From Arthrobacter alpinus (GTDB taxonomy: Bacteria; Actinomycetota; Actinomycetes; Actinomycetales; Micrococcaceae), in the NCBI RefSeq assembly GCF_001294625.1, contig NZ_CP012677.1, forward strand, positions 1,054,001 through 1,118,000: DNA of 64,000 nucleotides, read 5' to 3'. The position numbers were made by a program, and so were the translations under genes. A model generated the notes under the pieces. It was not told where the DNA came from. It was given only the letters and a program-made list of their open reading frames with translations, and ran no database searches. Positions 27,190-38,514 of the stretch are shown piece by piece (position 1 is the stretch's first letter; every line of letters begins with the position of its first letter).

Positions 27190-27624
27190 ATGTTCCTTGG
27201 AACACATTCGCCACGCCTTGACGAAAAAGGCCGCATCATCCTTCCTGCCAAGTTCCGGGAGGAACTAGCTGGTGGACTGGTCCTTACCAAAGGGCAGGAA
27301 AACTGCATCTACGTGTTTAGTGCACGGGAGTTTGAGAAGGTCCACGCGGACATGGTCGGCGCGCCAATGCAAAACAGGCAAGCCCGCGACTACAACCGTG
27401 TTTTCCTTTCCGGCGCCTCTGACGAGGTGCCTGACAAACAAGGGCGCGTGACCATCCCTGCGACTTTGCGCAGCTACGCCGGCCTGGACCGGGAGCTGGT
27501 TGTTATTGGGGCAGGGAACCGGGCCGAGATATGGAATGCCCAGTCATGGGAGACGTACTTGCAAGAACAGGAGAAAGCGTTCTCAGAAATTGATGAGGAC
27601 GCCGTCCCTGGAAACACGAAGTAG
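27190..27624 (+). CDS. mraZ: MraZ transcriptional regulator
   Basis: A ring-forming DNA-binding protein of the AbrB-like fold, 144 residues, the usual length. Two repeats of the MraZ domain are visible: [19 protein letters not shown] with KFREEL, then [13 protein letters not shown]. It is the first gene of the dcw cluster and in other bacteria represses that cluster, including itself. ATG at 27190 starts with the family N-terminus and follows GGTGGTGGGG. The in-frame ATG at 27172 adds six unconserved residues. Operator repeats sit 60-85 bases upstream. Confidence 0.96.
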   Translation: MFLGTHSPRLDEKGRIILPAKFREELAGGLVLTKGQENCIYVFSAREFEKVHADMVGAPMQNRQARDYNRVFLSGASDEVPDKQGRVTIPATLRSYAGLDRELVVIGAGNRAEIWNAQSWETYLQEQEKAFSEIDEDAVPGNTK

Positions 27625-27714
27625 GCACCGCCACTGGACACGCACGTTTCCAGTGAGGGGCCAGTACCAAGGATTGCTCTTAGATGAGATCTCCAGCCGC
27701 CCAGCAATGACCAA

Positions 27715-27739
27715 CCTGGCTCACTTCCCCGGAGCCAGG
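27715..27739 (+). ncRNA. mraW RNA motif hairpin upstream of rsmH
   Basis: CCTGGCTC (27715-27722) pairs perfectly with GAGCCAGG (27732-27739), and the nine-base loop reads ACUUCCCCG. The mraW RNA motif, known upstream of mraW (rsmH) in actinobacteria, is a single stem with a conserved CUUCCCC loop. The position in the 232-base mraZ-rsmH gap fits. Its ligand or partner is not known. Confidence 0.75.
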
Positions 27740-27859
27740 CGGGACAGAGCTCGGCGCGGAGGGGGATCTGGTCCAAGAGCAGCAGTCCTTCGTGAAGTTG
27801 CGCTGATCGAATACCAACAATGCACCAAACCACTAGTACCTAACTGAGCAGGAGGCGTG

Positions 27860-28858
27860 ATGACGTCGGAGAACCCCACGCCACCCACCTCCGCCCGCCA
27901 CACACCAGTTCTCAAGGACCGCTGCATCAACCTCCTGGCCCCCGCCTTTGAGGTGGCTCGCCAAGCCGGACGCGTACCCGTCGTCATCGATGCCACGTTG
28001 GGCATGGGAGGCCACAGTGAGGCCATGCTGGAGCGATTCGCGGATCTTCACCTCATCGGGATTGACCGCGACACTGAGGCGCTTGGCCTGGCAGGAGAAC
28101 GGTTGGCGCCCTACACCAGCCGCACCGATCTTGTGCACGCAATCTACGACGAAATTCCGAGCATTCTTGACGATCTCGGTCTGGGGGGAGTCGACGGCGT
28201 CCTGATGGACCTGGGTGTGTCATCCCTGCAGTTGGACGAGCGTGAGCGCGGCTTTGCGTACTCCTTTGACGCACCCCTGGACATGCGCATGGACACCAGC
28301 CGCGGTCCCACAGCCGCGGACATCGTGAACACGTACTCGGAAGAGGACCTGGTGCGGATCATCCGCAAATGGGGTGAGGAGAAGTTTGCCGGCCGCATTG
28401 CCAACCACATCGTCGCAGCCCGGGACCGCCAACCGCTCACCCACACGGGGGAACTGGTGGACATCATTCGCAAGGTGGTGCCAGCGGGCGCTGCGAGGAC
28501 CGGTGGGCATCCCGCCAAGAGGACCTTCCAGGCCCTGCGGATCGAAGTCAACGAGGAACTCAGCGTCCTGGAACGGGCTGTTCCTGCCGCCGTCGACGCC
28601 CTAGTCCTGCACGGGCGTGCGGTTGTCATGTCCTATCACTCGCTGGAAGACAAAATTGTGAAGGCCGTCTTTGCGGCTGGGTCGCGTTCATCGGCCCCTG
28701 CAGGTTTCCCCGTGGAGCTCGAAGAGCACAAGGCGACCCTTAAACGTTTGACCAAGGGAACCGAAATTCCCACCGACGAAGAAATTGCAGAAAACCCCAG
28801 GGCGGCATCGGCGCGGCTGCGGGCAGTGGAAAAAGTGAAGGTCAGGAGCCAGTCATGA
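27860..28858 (+). CDS. rsmH: 16S rRNA (cytosine-1402-N4)-methyltransferase
   Basis: An S-adenosylmethionine-dependent methyltransferase modifying C1402 of 16S rRNA, formerly MraW. About 332 residues. Motifs: [13 protein letters not shown], the SAM site [25 protein letters not shown], the [19 protein letters not shown] block and the C-terminal [18 protein letters not shown] at 27850-27855 serves ATG 27860 (GTG 27857 is too close). The gene ends in an ATGA overlap with the ftsL-like gene, so they are co-translated. Confidence 0.96.
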   Translation: MTSENPTPPTSARHTPVLKDRCINLLAPAFEVARQAGRVPVVIDATLGMGGHSEAMLERFADLHLIGIDRDTEALGLAGERLAPYTSRTDLVHAIYDEIPSILDDLGLGGVDGVLMDLGVSSLQLDERERGFAYSFDAPLDMRMDTSRGPTAADIVNTYSEEDLVRIIRKWGEEKFAGRIANHIVAARDRQPLTHTGELVDIIRKVVPAGAARTGGHPAKRTFQALRIEVNEELSVLERAVPAAVDALVLHGRAVVMSYHSLEDKIVKAVFAAGSRSSAPAGFPVELEEHKATLKRLTKGTEIPTDEEIAENPRAASARLRAVEKVKVRSQS

Positions 28859-29517
28859 ATCAACGTGCGTCCGGCATTGCCCCGGCAACCGTGGGCAACA
28901 ACGCCCGTGCACTTGAGCTGTCGACGGCCGGGCCCGGCTTTGACACTGGCTTGCCGCTGCCCGTCAAGGAAAGGAAATCTTCCCGGCCCCCCCTGGCACT
29001 GGTTGTTTTCACCCCCAACAAGAACAGGACCCCCCTGGTGGTGGCCTTGTTTCTGCTGTTGGTGGGTGCACTTGCTGCGGTTCTGATCATGAGCGTCTCC
29101 GTCTCCCAGGGCCAATACGAGCTGGTTGACCTCAAAGCAGCCCAAAGCGAGCTGGCAAACGTGAACCAGGCCCATGAACTTGAACTTGTGGGAAACCAGG
29201 CGCCACAAAACCTGGTGTCACGGGCTGTTGCCATGGGCATGGTGCCGGCAGGCAGCACGGGGCAGATCGACGTGCGCACGCAGAAGGTGACCGGCAATCC
29301 GACGCCGGCCCTTGCCGACACCAAGGGACTTGTCACGATCCCACCAGCAGTGGTGAACAAACCTCGCGAGGTCCCGGTGGAGAGCCCGGCGGCGGCTGCG
29401 GCCAAGGCGGAGCCTGCGCCATCAGCGTCAACGACGGCTCCGGTGGAGGTCCCGGTGGTTGTTGCACCGGATCTCAACGGGGGCACCATCCCGGCACCAG
29501 AGCAAAAAGAGAACTAG
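28855..29517 (+). CDS. ftsL: FtsL-like divisome membrane protein
   Basis: 220 residues. A cytoplasmic N-terminus of about 60 residues, one membrane segment ([23 protein letters not shown], ~61-83), a short extracellular coiled-coil-like segment ([24 protein letters not shown]) and an Ala/Pro/Val-rich tail of about 75 residues. FtsL-type proteins are bitopic divisome members that act with FtsQ and DivIC to activate FtsWI. Sequence similarity in this family is low, and the call rests on topology and its place between rsmH and ftsI. ATG overlaps the rsmH stop, with AGGAG six bases upstream. Confidence 0.8.
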   Translation: MNQRASGIAPATVGNNARALELSTAGPGFDTGLPLPVKERKSSRPPLALVVFTPNKNRTPLVVALFLLLVGALAAVLIMSVSVSQGQYELVDLKAAQSELANVNQAHELELVGNQAPQNLVSRAVAMGMVPAGSTGQIDVRTQKVTGNPTPALADTKGLVTIPPAVVNKPREVPVESPAAAAAKAEPAPSASTTAPVEVPVVVAPDLNGGTIPAPEQKEN

Positions 29518-29583
29518 AGAATGAACAATGTGGGAGCCATTTTTGCTTCGGCCCACGCACGCGGTACAAGGTAAGGACAGGCA

Positions 29584-31386
29584 GTGGCACAAGACTTCAC
29601 CAAGGCGGCCGCAGCAACTGCGCTGCGGCTGAACAGACTTGGGCGCGGACGGATGCGTATCGGCTTTGTCGTGATGCTCGCGTTCCTGCTCGTCATTGCG
29701 GGAAAACTGGTCATGATTCAGGGCTTGGACGTTGGCAACATGGCAGAAGCTGCCGAGTCCCAACGAACAGTTGTGCAAAAATTACCAGCGGTCCGAGGGA
29801 AGATTGTCGACGCAGATGGCAACGTCATGGCTGAAAGCATCCTGCGCTATGACATCACCGTCTCGCAGATCAACAACGCGATGCCCAAATACAAGCATAG
29901 AAACGAAACGACGGGCGAGATGGAGACCTTCACCCGCGATGAGGGCCTGCAGAAGGTGGCCACTGTCTTAGGGCTGCCCCTTGAGGAAGTGAAGAAGAAC
30001 GCCACAGGAACCAAGGACTTCAACTACATCCTCCGTGATGTGAGCCCGGCCGTTGAAAGGCAGGTGGTGGCCCTGGGGGTGCCCGGCATCTATTCGGAGG
30101 CCGTCACCAAACGCGTGTACCCCATGGGTGTGGTGGGCGGACCGATCGTGGGATTCCTTGGCGCCGACGGCAAGCCGCTTGCAGGCATCGAGCAGACGAT
30201 GGACGCCCAGCTCACTGGCACCGACGGAACCCGCACCTTCCAAGCGGGCAAGAACGGCATCATTATTCCCACCGCACCGGTGAAGACCGTGCCCGCGGTG
30301 GACGGACAAACCGTCAAGCTGACCGTCAATCAGGACATCCAGTACTACGCCCAGCAAGCAGCCCAGCAACAAAAGCAGCAATACAGTGCCCAATGGGCCA
30401 GTATCACCGTTGTGGAAGCAAAGACCGGGAAGGTCATTGCGCTGGCCGACACCGATGCCTACGACCCCAACGATCCGGGCACCTCGGATCCCAACGACAT
30501 CGGCTCGCGCACTGTCAGCTCCGTGGTGGAGCCAGGATCCACGGACAAGGTCATCACAGCCTCAGCCGTGGTCCAGGAAGGGCTGGCCACACCCCTGAGC
30601 GAATTCCTGGTCCCTCCCACCCTGACCATCGGCGGGCAGACGTTCTCTGACGCGTTCGTTCACGGGACCGAGCAGCGCACCTTGGCGGGGATTATCGCCG
30701 ACTCCATGAACACCGGAACCGTCATGGCCGGCTCCAAGTTGTCCCCGGAGCAGCGCTACGACTACCTGCGCAAGTTCGGTGTGGGGCAAAAGAGCGGGAT
30801 TGAATTGCCCGGCGAAAGCCCTGGCATTCTCGCCGACTGGCAAAAGTGGGATGGTCGCCAGCAATATTCCGTCCTGTTCGGGCAAGGTGTGGCCCAAACG
30901 CCCCTACAAACCGCCTATGTGTTCCAGACCGTGGCCAACAACGGTGTCAGGCTGGCGCCGCAAATTGTGGACTCGTTCACGGCCGCCAACGGTGCCGTGA
31001 CCCAGGTCCCACAGGCGCCGGGGGTAACAGCCGTCAGCCCCGCCACCGCACAGTCTGCCCGCGATATGCTGGAAGGGGTGGTCACTATGGCCGACTACAA
31101 GGTGGTTGGCATCCCGGGCTACCGTGTTGGCGGCAAGACCGGCACCGCGGAAGCCCCCGCCGACAACGGTGCCGGCTTTGACGGCTACACGTCGTCGTTC
31201 ATTGGTATGGCGCCCATGGACGATCCGAAGTATGTTGTGGCAATCACTGTCCAACGTCCCCAGGGCGATATTTACGGCATCACTCAAGGCGTTACGTTTA
31301 ACCAGGTCATGGGTCAGGTTCTTCGCACCTTCGACGTCCCGCCATCCACGACCCCGCCCGTCATGCTGCCAAAGTTTTACAAATAA
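29584..31386 (+). CDS. ftsI: Septal peptidoglycan transpeptidase (PBP3/FtsI)
   Basis: A class B penicillin-binding protein of 600 residues that crosslinks septal peptidoglycan with FtsW. An N-terminal membrane anchor (~26-45), the PBP dimerisation domain (~60-230) and the transpeptidase domain. Active-site motifs: EPGSTDK (SxxK, serine near 319), DSMNTG (SxN) and GGKTGTAE (KTG, lysine near 518). There are no PASTA domains. The GTG start has AAGGAC upstream. A 66-base gap separates it from the ftsL-like gene. In mycobacteria this gene is pbpB. Confidence 0.95.
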   Translation: MAQDFTKAAAATALRLNRLGRGRMRIGFVVMLAFLLVIAGKLVMIQGLDVGNMAEAAESQRTVVQKLPAVRGKIVDADGNVMAESILRYDITVSQINNAMPKYKHRNETTGEMETFTRDEGLQKVATVLGLPLEEVKKNATGTKDFNYILRDVSPAVERQVVALGVPGIYSEAVTKRVYPMGVVGGPIVGFLGADGKPLAGIEQTMDAQLTGTDGTRTFQAGKNGIIIPTAPVKTVPAVDGQTVKLTVNQDIQYYAQQAAQQQKQQYSAQWASITVVEAKTGKVIALADTDAYDPNDPGTSDPNDIGSRTVSSVVEPGSTDKVITASAVVQEGLATPLSEFLVPPTLTIGGQTFSDAFVHGTEQRTLAGIIADSMNTGTVMAGSKLSPEQRYDYLRKFGVGQKSGIELPGESPGILADWQKWDGRQQYSVLFGQGVAQTPLQTAYVFQTVANNGVRLAPQIVDSFTAANGAVTQVPQAPGVTAVSPATAQSARDMLEGVVTMADYKVVGIPGYRVGGKTGTAEAPADNGAGFDGYTSSFIGMAPMDDPKYVVAITVQRPQGDIYGITQGVTFNQVMGQVLRTFDVPPSTTPPVMLPKFYK

Positions 31387-31407
31387 AGACCCGGGCCGAC
31401 TATTTAC

Positions 31408-33093
31408 ATGAAAGAAATGACTTCAGTGGAACAGCCACCGCACGGCTCCGAATCAGTGTCCCCGGCAGAAATGGCGCCGCGTCCCACCCGGCACAACCCT
31501 GTCGCGTTGGATCAAATTGTGGCGCTGTCCGGCGCTACCATGGCAGGCGCGGCCGTGAATCACAAAGTCAGTGGTGTCAGCCTGGATTCGCGGACCATAG
31601 TTGCCGGAGACTTATACATAGCCCTCCCCGGCGCCCACACCCATGGCGCCCGTTTTGCTCACGCGGCAGTTGCCGCAGGGGCGGTTGCGGTGTTAACGGA
31701 CGACGCCGGCGCGCAACTTTTGGCTGGCAGCTTCCCCGTGCCCGTGCTCAGCTGCGAAAACCCGCGGGTAGTTACCGGCGCTGTTGCCTCCTTGGTCTAT
31801 GGCACCGCAAGGATCACCATGCCCTTGTTCGCCGTGACGGGAACCAACGGAAAGACAACCACCACGTATTTCCTGAATTCCCTGATGCAGGCCATGGGCA
31901 AGACCACCGGGTTGATAGGCACCATTGAAATCCTGGCTGGCGATGAGCCGATCCCCAGCAAACTCACCACCCCCGAATCCACCGATGTCCACGCCTTGCT
32001 GGCGCTGATGGCTGAACGCGGTCTGGCTGCTGCCTCAATGGAAGTCTCCTCCCATGCACTGGCCTTCGGCAGGGTTGACTCGGTGCTTTTTGACATTGCC
32101 GGATTCACCAACCTGACACAGGACCACCTAGACCTGCACGGCGGCATGCAGGGCTACTATGCGACAAAAGCCCAACTGTTCACCCCCCAGCGGGCGAAAC
32201 GGGCGGTGGTCACGGTCGATGACGAATGGGGCAGGAAGCTGGCGGCAGAGGCAACGACGCCCACCGTCACCTTGTCTACCCGCCCTTCTCCAACGCCCCC
32301 GGAGGAACCAGGCATTGAGCCCATTGCGGCTGTGCACTGGCAAGTTGCGGGGATACAAAGAGCCGGTATTGGTTCACGCTTTGATCTTCACGGCCCGCAA
32401 GGCGCGCTCTTGCGGGTTCATACCGGGCTGCCTGGTGACTTCAACGTCTCCAACGCCGCCTTGGCCACCGTCATGGTTGCCGAGCAAGCATTTTTGACTG
32501 CTGACCGTCACGAGGTTCTGGCTTCCCTGCAACAGATTCTGGACACCCACGACCCTTTCACAGTTGACGTTCCGGGGCGCATGCAGCTGGTGGGCACAGC
32601 ACCGGTATCCATTGTCGACTTTGCCCACAACCCTGATGCTTTGGCGCGTGCCCTGGCGGCCGTTCGTTCCGAGGAACCCGGATCCAAGGTCATTGTGGTC
32701 TTTGGTGCCACCGGTGACCGGGATGCCACCAAACGTCCCGTCATGGGTGCGATAGCCGCTCAGGGAGCCGATGTAATAATTGTCACCGACGACGACCCTC
32801 ACAATGAGGACCCGGCAGCCATCAGGGCCGACGTTTTGGCAGGTGCCGTTGAGGCCAACGAGCGCGGAGGTTTGGGGCGCGTCATTGAGGAGTTTGACCT
32901 GCGTGCCAACGCCATCGTGCGGGCCGTCGAGCTTGCCTGGCACACCGACACGATTCTGGTCGCCGGTCGCGGCCATGAAGTCTACCAAGAGGTCATGGGG
33001 GTCAACGTCGCCCTGGACGACAGGGAAGAGCTGCGCAGTGCCCTGAAGCGCTTTGGATTCCCCGTAGCTTCCGCGAGCAGGATAGAGTCTTAA
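31408..33093 (+). CDS. murE: UDP-MurNAc-tripeptide synthetase
   Basis: A Mur ligase adding the third residue of the stem peptide. 561 residues. The ATP motif is [13 protein letters not shown]. In MurE the motif DNPR marks meso-diaminopimelate as substrate. Here the corresponding segment, around residue 462, reads TDDDPHNEDPAAI, that is DDPH with the arginine replaced. This argues for L-lysine, in line with the Lys-based peptidoglycan of Arthrobacter. The start is uncertain: ATG 31408 and ATG 31417 are both weakly preceded by ribosome-like bases (GAAAGAA before the second). Confidence 0.93.
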   Translation: MKEMTSVEQPPHGSESVSPAEMAPRPTRHNPVALDQIVALSGATMAGAAVNHKVSGVSLDSRTIVAGDLYIALPGAHTHGARFAHAAVAAGAVAVLTDDAGAQLLAGSFPVPVLSCENPRVVTGAVASLVYGTARITMPLFAVTGTNGKTTTTYFLNSLMQAMGKTTGLIGTIEILAGDEPIPSKLTTPESTDVHALLALMAERGLAAASMEVSSHALAFGRVDSVLFDIAGFTNLTQDHLDLHGGMQGYYATKAQLFTPQRAKRAVVTVDDEWGRKLAAEATTPTVTLSTRPSPTPPEEPGIEPIAAVHWQVAGIQRAGIGSRFDLHGPQGALLRVHTGLPGDFNVSNAALATVMVAEQAFLTADRHEVLASLQQILDTHDPFTVDVPGRMQLVGTAPVSIVDFAHNPDALARALAAVRSEEPGSKVIVVFGATGDRDATKRPVMGAIAAQGADVIIVTDDDPHNEDPAAIRADVLAGAVEANERGGLGRVIEEFDLRANAIVRAVELAWHTDTILVAGRGHEVYQEVMGVNVALDDREELRSALKRFGFPVASASRIES

Positions 33094-33099
33094 CCCGAG

Positions 33100-34611
33100 A
33101 TGATTGAATTTTCAGCGGCCCAGGTCGCCACGCTATGCAATGGTCGGCTTTCCACCGGCACCGACCCCGATATCCGAATTGATGTGGCCAAGATAGTCAC
33201 TGATTCCCGCGAAAGTGTTCCCGGCTCCCTGTACGTGGCGAAGGCCGGAGAGCACGCCGACGGGCACGACTTCATCCCCGCAGCATTTGCCGGGGGAGCG
33301 GTCCTGGTCTTGGCTGAACGTTCGCTCACTACAGGACGGCGCGTCGACCACGTCCAGGGACCATACCCGGCCGTCATAGTCGAGGACGCGATTCTGGCGA
33401 TGGGCGCGTTGGCGGCAGAGGTTGTGAGGGTCATCCGCAGCCATTCGCCCCTGACTGTTATTGGGATTACAGGCTCCGCTGGCAAGACCACCACCAAGGA
33501 CCTTTTGGCGGGTATCCTGGGACCCTTGGGCCCCACCGTGGCGCCTGTAGGCTCCTACAACGGCGAGGTGGGCGTGCCGTTGACAGTCTTCGGCGCCGAT
33601 GAAGCCACCAGATACCTCATCATCGAGATGGGTGCCACAAAGATCGGTCACATCTCCTACCTTTCCGGGTTGGTTAAACCCGATATCGGTGTTGTGCTGT
33701 GCGTGGGCAGCGCGCACGCCGGCGAATTTGGTTCCATCGAGAACATTGCAGAAGCCAAGGGCGAGCTGGTCCAGGCGCTGCCTGCAAATGGCACAGCCAT
33801 CCTGAACTTCGACGACTCCCGGGTGCGCGCCATGGCCGCCCGGACGGCTGCGCCGATCACGTATTTCTCCAGCGCAGACGCCCAGGGAACAGGGACGGCC
33901 AACACGGTCCAGGCCCGCAATGTGCGCACCACAGACGGGCAGCCGGAGTTTGAGCTGACCTTCCCCGGGGAAACCCTGGCGCACCCTGTCCACAGCAGGC
34001 TCCTAGGCCTGCACCACGTGACAAATCTTCTCGCAGCCGCCACGGCAGCTTATGCAGCAGGGGCAGACCCGGCACAGATCGCCGCGTCGTTGAACACCCA
34101 GGGTGCCGTTAGCCGGTACAGGATGGAACGCACCGAACGTGCCGATGGTGTCACAGTCATCAATGACGCCTACAACGCCAACCCGGAATCGATGCGGGCG
34201 GCGTTGCGCACCTTGGCGGAGCTTGGGGCTGGCGGCACCCGCCGCACCTGGGCGGTGCTGGGGGAGATGCGCGAGCTAGGGGAGACCTCAATTTTGGAGC
34301 ACGACGCCGTGGGCCGGGTAGCCGTTAGGCTGAACATCTCCCGGCTGGTTGTGGTGGGAACTCCTGCCCGCGCCATGCATGTTGGTGCGGTCATGGAAGG
34401 ATCCTGGGGGGATGAGTCAGTGTTTGTTCTGGATACTGAGGCGGCGTTTGAGTTACTTGAGCGTGAACTTGCCCCCGGGGACGTAGTTTTACTGAAGTCT
34501 TCTCGGGACGCCGGGCTGCGGCTGCTGGGGGATCGGATAACATTACCTTCCAAGGGCCTGCCCCAGAACATTCACATAGACAACCCCGGTGAAAGGACCC
34601 AACAGCCATGA
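33100..34611 (+). CDS. murF: UDP-MurNAc-pentapeptide synthetase
   Basis: Adds D-Ala-D-Ala to UDP-MurNAc-tripeptide in the cytoplasm. 503 residues. The ATP motif is [19 protein letters not shown], with central-domain [17 protein letters not shown] and the C-terminal [18 protein letters not shown]. It follows murE by six bases and overlaps mraY by four (ATGA). The D-Ala-D-Ala ligase gene is not in this window. Confidence 0.95.
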   Translation: MIEFSAAQVATLCNGRLSTGTDPDIRIDVAKIVTDSRESVPGSLYVAKAGEHADGHDFIPAAFAGGAVLVLAERSLTTGRRVDHVQGPYPAVIVEDAILAMGALAAEVVRVIRSHSPLTVIGITGSAGKTTTKDLLAGILGPLGPTVAPVGSYNGEVGVPLTVFGADEATRYLIIEMGATKIGHISYLSGLVKPDIGVVLCVGSAHAGEFGSIENIAEAKGELVQALPANGTAILNFDDSRVRAMAARTAAPITYFSSADAQGTGTANTVQARNVRTTDGQPEFELTFPGETLAHPVHSRLLGLHHVTNLLAAATAAYAAGADPAQIAASLNTQGAVSRYRMERTERADGVTVINDAYNANPESMRAALRTLAELGAGGTRRTWAVLGEMRELGETSILEHDAVGRVAVRLNISRLVVVGTPARAMHVGAVMEGSWGDESVFVLDTEAAFELLERELAPGDVVLLKSSRDAGLRLLGDRITLPSKGLPQNIHIDNPGERTQQP

Positions 34612-35720
34612 TCGCTTTGCTTATTGGCACCGGTTTGGCCCTGGCCTTCGCCATGATTGGGACGCCGCTGTTCATCCGGTTCCTGGTCAAAAAGGGGTAC
34701 GGACAGATCATCCGTGACGACGGCCCCACCACGCATCAAGTCAAACGCGGCACCCCCACCATGGGTGGGACGATTGTCGTTGGCGCGGTGGTGGCTTCCT
34801 ACTTCATCACGCACTTGATCCTCTGGTTGCTAAACCCCAGCTCCGAAGGCCCCACAGCCTCGGGTCTGCTCATGATCTTCCTCATGGTGGGCCAGGGCCT
34901 GGTCGGCTTCCTGGACGATTTCCTGAAAATTTCCAATCAGCGCAGCTTGGGCCTGCACGCCAAAGGAAAACTGCTTGGACAGGCGGTCATAGGTATAGCC
35001 TTCGCCATCATGGCCCTCGGATTTCCTGATAGCAACGGACTGACCCCGGCGAGCACGTTCATCTCCTTTGCTCGCGATATTCCGTCGCTAAACCTGGCGT
35101 TTGCTGGTGCAGGCCTGGGCGTGGTGCTGTTTGTGATCTGGTCAAACCTAATCATTGCCGGCACCACCAACGGGGTGAACCTCACCGACGGTTTGGACGG
35201 ATTGGCCACGGGCGCTGCCATCCTTGTCTTCGGCGCGTACGCCTTGATCGGTGTCTGGCAGACAAGCCAGAGCTGTGGTTCCCGCAAAATCCCCTCCGAA
35301 GCCGTGTGTTACGAGGTCCGCGATCCGTTGGATCTGTCCCTCATCGCCGTCATCATGTTTGCCGCTCTCATCGGGTTCCTGTGGTGGAACACCGCGCCGG
35401 CGAAGATCTTCATGGGTGACACCGGATCCCTGGCGATCGGCGGCGCCATGGCCGGTTTCGCCATCCTTTCTCGCACCGAGATCCTGCTGTTCATCATTGG
35501 CGGGCTGTTTGTGCTGATCACCTTGTCCGTCATCATCCAGGTGGGCTTCTTCAAGCTCTCCAAGGGCAAACGGGTGTTCTTGATGGCCCCGCTGCAACAC
35601 CACTTCGAACTTAAAGGCTGGGCGGAAGTGACGGTGGTGGTCCGGTTCTGGATCCTCGCCGGGCTCATGGTGGCGGTCGGGTTGGGCGCCTTCTACGCTG
35701 AATGGATCGTTCGACTGTGA
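34608..35720 (+). CDS. mraY: Phospho-MurNAc-pentapeptide transferase
   Basis: An integral membrane enzyme that makes lipid I from UDP-MurNAc-pentapeptide and undecaprenyl phosphate. 370 residues and about ten hydrophobic segments. Signatures: [42 protein letters not shown] and [12 protein letters not shown]. The start overlaps the murF stop, with GAAAGGA upstream. The 3' end overlaps murD. Confidence 0.97.
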   Translation: MIALLIGTGLALAFAMIGTPLFIRFLVKKGYGQIIRDDGPTTHQVKRGTPTMGGTIVVGAVVASYFITHLILWLLNPSSEGPTASGLLMIFLMVGQGLVGFLDDFLKISNQRSLGLHAKGKLLGQAVIGIAFAIMALGFPDSNGLTPASTFISFARDIPSLNLAFAGAGLGVVLFVIWSNLIIAGTTNGVNLTDGLDGLATGAAILVFGAYALIGVWQTSQSCGSRKIPSEAVCYEVRDPLDLSLIAVIMFAALIGFLWWNTAPAKIFMGDTGSLAIGGAMAGFAILSRTEILLFIIGGLFVLITLSVIIQVGFFKLSKGKRVFLMAPLQHHFELKGWAEVTVVVRFWILAGLMVAVGLGAFYAEWIVRL

Positions 35721-37264
35721 CACGGACTGCTGAAAACCGCCTGGCCTCGCTGACCGCCTGGGATTCTGACTGGTCGGGCCTGCGCGTGGTTGTCACCGGT
35801 ATCACCAAGACGGGTTTTTCCGTCGCCGACACGCTGGCCGAGCTGGGGGCCAAGGTGGTAGTGGTGGCTGCCTCGGACGACGACGCCGCGCGCCGCGCCG
35901 CGGACACCTTGAGGATTGTCGGTGTTGCCGACGTCATCCTGGGCGCGGCAAGCTCCACCGTCCTGCCACTGGTTGACGGTGAGGAGGCTGAACTGGTGGT
36001 GACCAGCCCCGGCTACAAGCCCAGCCACGCCTTGCTGGCAGCCGCTGCAGAGGCAGGCATCCCCATTTGGGGGGATGTTGAACTGGCGTGGCGTGTTCGC
36101 ATCAGGGCCGGGCGAAAGACCGCTGAGTGGATCACTATCACCGGCACCAACGGCAAGACCACCACCACCACCATGGTCGAAGGGATGCTTCAGGCTGCCG
36201 GCCTGCGGGCCATTGCCGCCGGTAATATCGGCACCCCCATCCTTGACGCGGTCCGCGACCCGCAGGGCTACGACGTCCTCGCTGTGGAGCTTTCCTCCTT
36301 CCAGCTGCACTGGTGCCAGTCCCTTGAACCCGTTTCCAGTGTGTGCCTGAACCTGGCCGAGGACCACGTTGACTGGCACGGGAGCTACGCGGCGTATGCG
36401 GCGGACAAGGCCAAGATTTACTCCAACACGAAAATCGCCTGTGTCTATAACGCCGAGCAAATCGAAACCGAACGCATGGTCCAGGACGCCGATGTGCAGG
36501 AGGGTTGCCGCGCGGTGGGGTTCAGCACGGGAATCCCCGCCATCAGCATGGTGGGTGTGGTGGAGGGAACCCTTGTGGACCGGGCCTTTATCGCAGAACG
36601 CAAGGACTCCGCCGTCGAGCTGGCCCACATCAGCGACATTGGTGAGCTGGTGCCTCGGCACCTGGTGGCCAACGCGGCTGCAGCAGCGGCCCTGGTGCGC
36701 GCCTACGGGCTTGGTGCAGAGCACGTCAGTGCGGGGCTGAAAGCCTATGAAAACGGTGATCACAGGATTCAGGCTGTCGCTAAGGCCGGTGGCGTGCTGT
36801 GGGTCAACGATTCCAAGGCCACCAACCCGCACGCTGCCGGAGCATCACTATCAGCGTTCAACCCCGTGGTGTGGATCGCCGGTGGATTGTCCAAGGGCGT
36901 TGACTATGACGGGCTGGTCAAAGCCCACGCCCAACGGCTCAAGGCTGTAGTCCTGATTGGCGAGGACACCACGGCACTGGCCGGTGCGCTGAGGCGACAC
37001 GCACCAAATGTGCCGGTGATCGACACAGGCAGGGCCCACACTGGCAAAGAAGGGGCAGCCGGTTCCCCTCTTTTCGGGGATTCGCTCATGGCACAGGCCG
37101 TGGTGGCCGCGGCCCAAGTAGCCGTGGACGGGGACACGGTTCTCATGGCGCCGGCAGCGGCATCCATGGACCAATTCTCCTCCTATGCCCATCGCGGCCA
37201 GGCGTTTATCAACGCAGTGCGGGAGCTGTTGGAACGACGGGCGAGCGCCAATAAGGAGTCATAG
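35702..37264 (+). CDS. murD: UDP-MurNAc-L-alanine:D-glutamate ligase
   Basis: A cytoplasmic Mur ligase adding D-glutamate. Up to 520 residues. The ATP motif is [18 protein letters not shown], with the Rossmann-like N-terminus [20 protein letters not shown] and C-terminal [11 protein letters not shown]. Two starts are possible: ATG 35702, overlapping mraY by 19 bases, or GTG 35717, which forms a GTGA overlap with the mraY stop. Neither has a strong ribosome site, so coupling to mraY is likely. It ends within the start codon of ftsW. Confidence 0.95.
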   Translation: MDRSTVTRTAENRLASLTAWDSDWSGLRVVVTGITKTGFSVADTLAELGAKVVVVAASDDDAARRAADTLRIVGVADVILGAASSTVLPLVDGEEAELVVTSPGYKPSHALLAAAAEAGIPIWGDVELAWRVRIRAGRKTAEWITITGTNGKTTTTTMVEGMLQAAGLRAIAAGNIGTPILDAVRDPQGYDVLAVELSSFQLHWCQSLEPVSSVCLNLAEDHVDWHGSYAAYAADKAKIYSNTKIACVYNAEQIETERMVQDADVQEGCRAVGFSTGIPAISMVGVVEGTLVDRAFIAERKDSAVELAHISDIGELVPRHLVANAAAAAALVRAYGLGAEHVSAGLKAYENGDHRIQAVAKAGGVLWVNDSKATNPHAAGASLSAFNPVVWIAGGLSKGVDYDGLVKAHAQRLKAVVLIGEDTTALAGALRRHAPNVPVIDTGRAHTGKEGAAGSPLFGDSLMAQAVVAAAQVAVDGDTVLMAPAAASMDQFSSYAHRGQAFINAVRELLERRASANKES

Positions 37265-38514
37265 TGGCCAAGACGCCGGCAATATCGAGAAAGAACGCCA
37301 AACGGGGCGTTAATACCGACGACGAGTTGTCGGCGCCCAGCCGCTGGAACCGTTTCCGGCGCAGGCTCGACTCCCTGGCGGGGAGCCCCGGTGCCTCCTA
37401 TTACTGGATTATTGGCACCACCGTGGCTCTGACAAGCATCGGCTTGATGACGGTGCTCTCGGCCTCGGCGGCCGAGTCCATCTCTGCCGGAGATGACCCC
37501 TACTATTTGTTCATCAAAGAGAGCATTTTTGCCGGGATGGGCCTGGTGCTGATGATGGCGCTTTCCTTTGTGCGCCCGTCGGGGTTGAAAAAGCTCGCCT
37601 GGCCCGGCCTCATGGGTTCCGGTGTGCTTCTGGTATTGGTCGTCTTCACCCCCTTAGGCGTGGAAATCGGCGGCAACAAGAACTGGATCAGCTTCGGCAA
37701 CGCCATCCAGTTCCAGCCCTCCGAGGCCGCCAAACTTGCACTGGCCTTGTGGATGGGCGTGATTCTGGCCCGGAAGGGCGAACTGGTGAAGGATTGGCGG
37801 CACACCATCATTCCCGTGGTGCCCGTGGGCGTTATCATGGTGGGGCTGATCCTGGGTGGGCATGACCTGGGTACCGCCGTGATCGTCATGGCGGTGGTCG
37901 CAGCGGGGCTGTTCTTCGGTGGGGCCACTTTGAAGGTCCTGATCCCCTCGGTGCTGGGCGGATTGCTCGCAGCCGTGCTCCTTGCAGCGTTGAGCGGCAA
38001 CAGGACCTCTCGGCTCTCCGGATGGCTCGGAAACTGCAGCGCAGACCTGGGCCTTTGCGACCAGGCCCAGAACGGCCTCTATGCCCTGGCATCCGGCGGC
38101 TGGTTCGGCGTGGGCCTGGGCCAGAGCCGGCAGAAGTGGAGCTGGATCCCCGAAGCGCACAATGACTTCATCTTCGCCATTATCGGAGAGGAACTGGGCC
38201 TGCTGGGCACCCTGGTCATCATTGGCCTGTACGGCGTCATGGCGTTTGCCATTTTCCGCGTCATCATGAAGCGCAACGACACCTTTGCCCGGGTGGTGTG
38301 CGGTGCCATCCTGACCTGGATCATCGGCCAGGCCTTCGTGAACATCGCCATGGTGACAGGCCTGCTGCCTGTCATTGGCGTCCCCCTGCCCTTGATTTCC
38401 TATGGTGGCAGCGCCCTCGTGGTGGTGCTTGCCGCCATTGGCGTAGTCCTCTCCTTCGCCCGCGTACGAGCTGAACCGATCGCCGAACCAGAAAGCGCCA
38501 AACAAGACCAATGA
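37264..38514 (+). CDS. ftsW: Septal peptidoglycan glycosyltransferase FtsW (SEDS)
   Basis: A polytopic membrane protein of 416 residues that polymerises lipid II at the septum together with FtsI. About ten membrane segments, a charged N-terminal tail of ~45 residues, and SEDS signatures [38 protein letters not shown] and [13 protein letters not shown] short extracellular loop with two cysteines lies in [13 protein letters not shown]. The GTG start shares its G with the murD TAG stop and has AAGGAG upstream. Confidence 0.95.
   Translation: MAKTPAISRKNAKRGVNTDDELSAPSRWNRFRRRLDSLAGSPGASYYWIIGTTVALTSIGLMTVLSASAAESISAGDDPYYLFIKESIFAGMGLVLMMALSFVRPSGLKKLAWPGLMGSGVLLVLVVFTPLGVEIGGNKNWISFGNAIQFQPSEAAKLALALWMGVILARKGELVKDWRHTIIPVVPVGVIMVGLILGGHDLGTAVIVMAVVAAGLFFGGATLKVLIPSVLGGLLAAVLLAALSGNRTSRLSGWLGNCSADLGLCDQAQNGLYALASGGWFGVGLGQSRQKWSWIPEAHNDFIFAIIGEELGLLGTLVIIGLYGVMAFAIFRVIMKRNDTFARVVCGAILTWIIGQAFVNIAMVTGLLPVIGVPLPLISYGGSALVVVLAAIGVVLSFARVRAEPIAEPESAKQDQ

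Noticed and set aside
26849..27214. 121-codon minus-strand ORF over the mraZ upstream region
   Set aside because: It crosses the mraZ promoter, the operator repeats and the mraZ start, and its product shows no family features.
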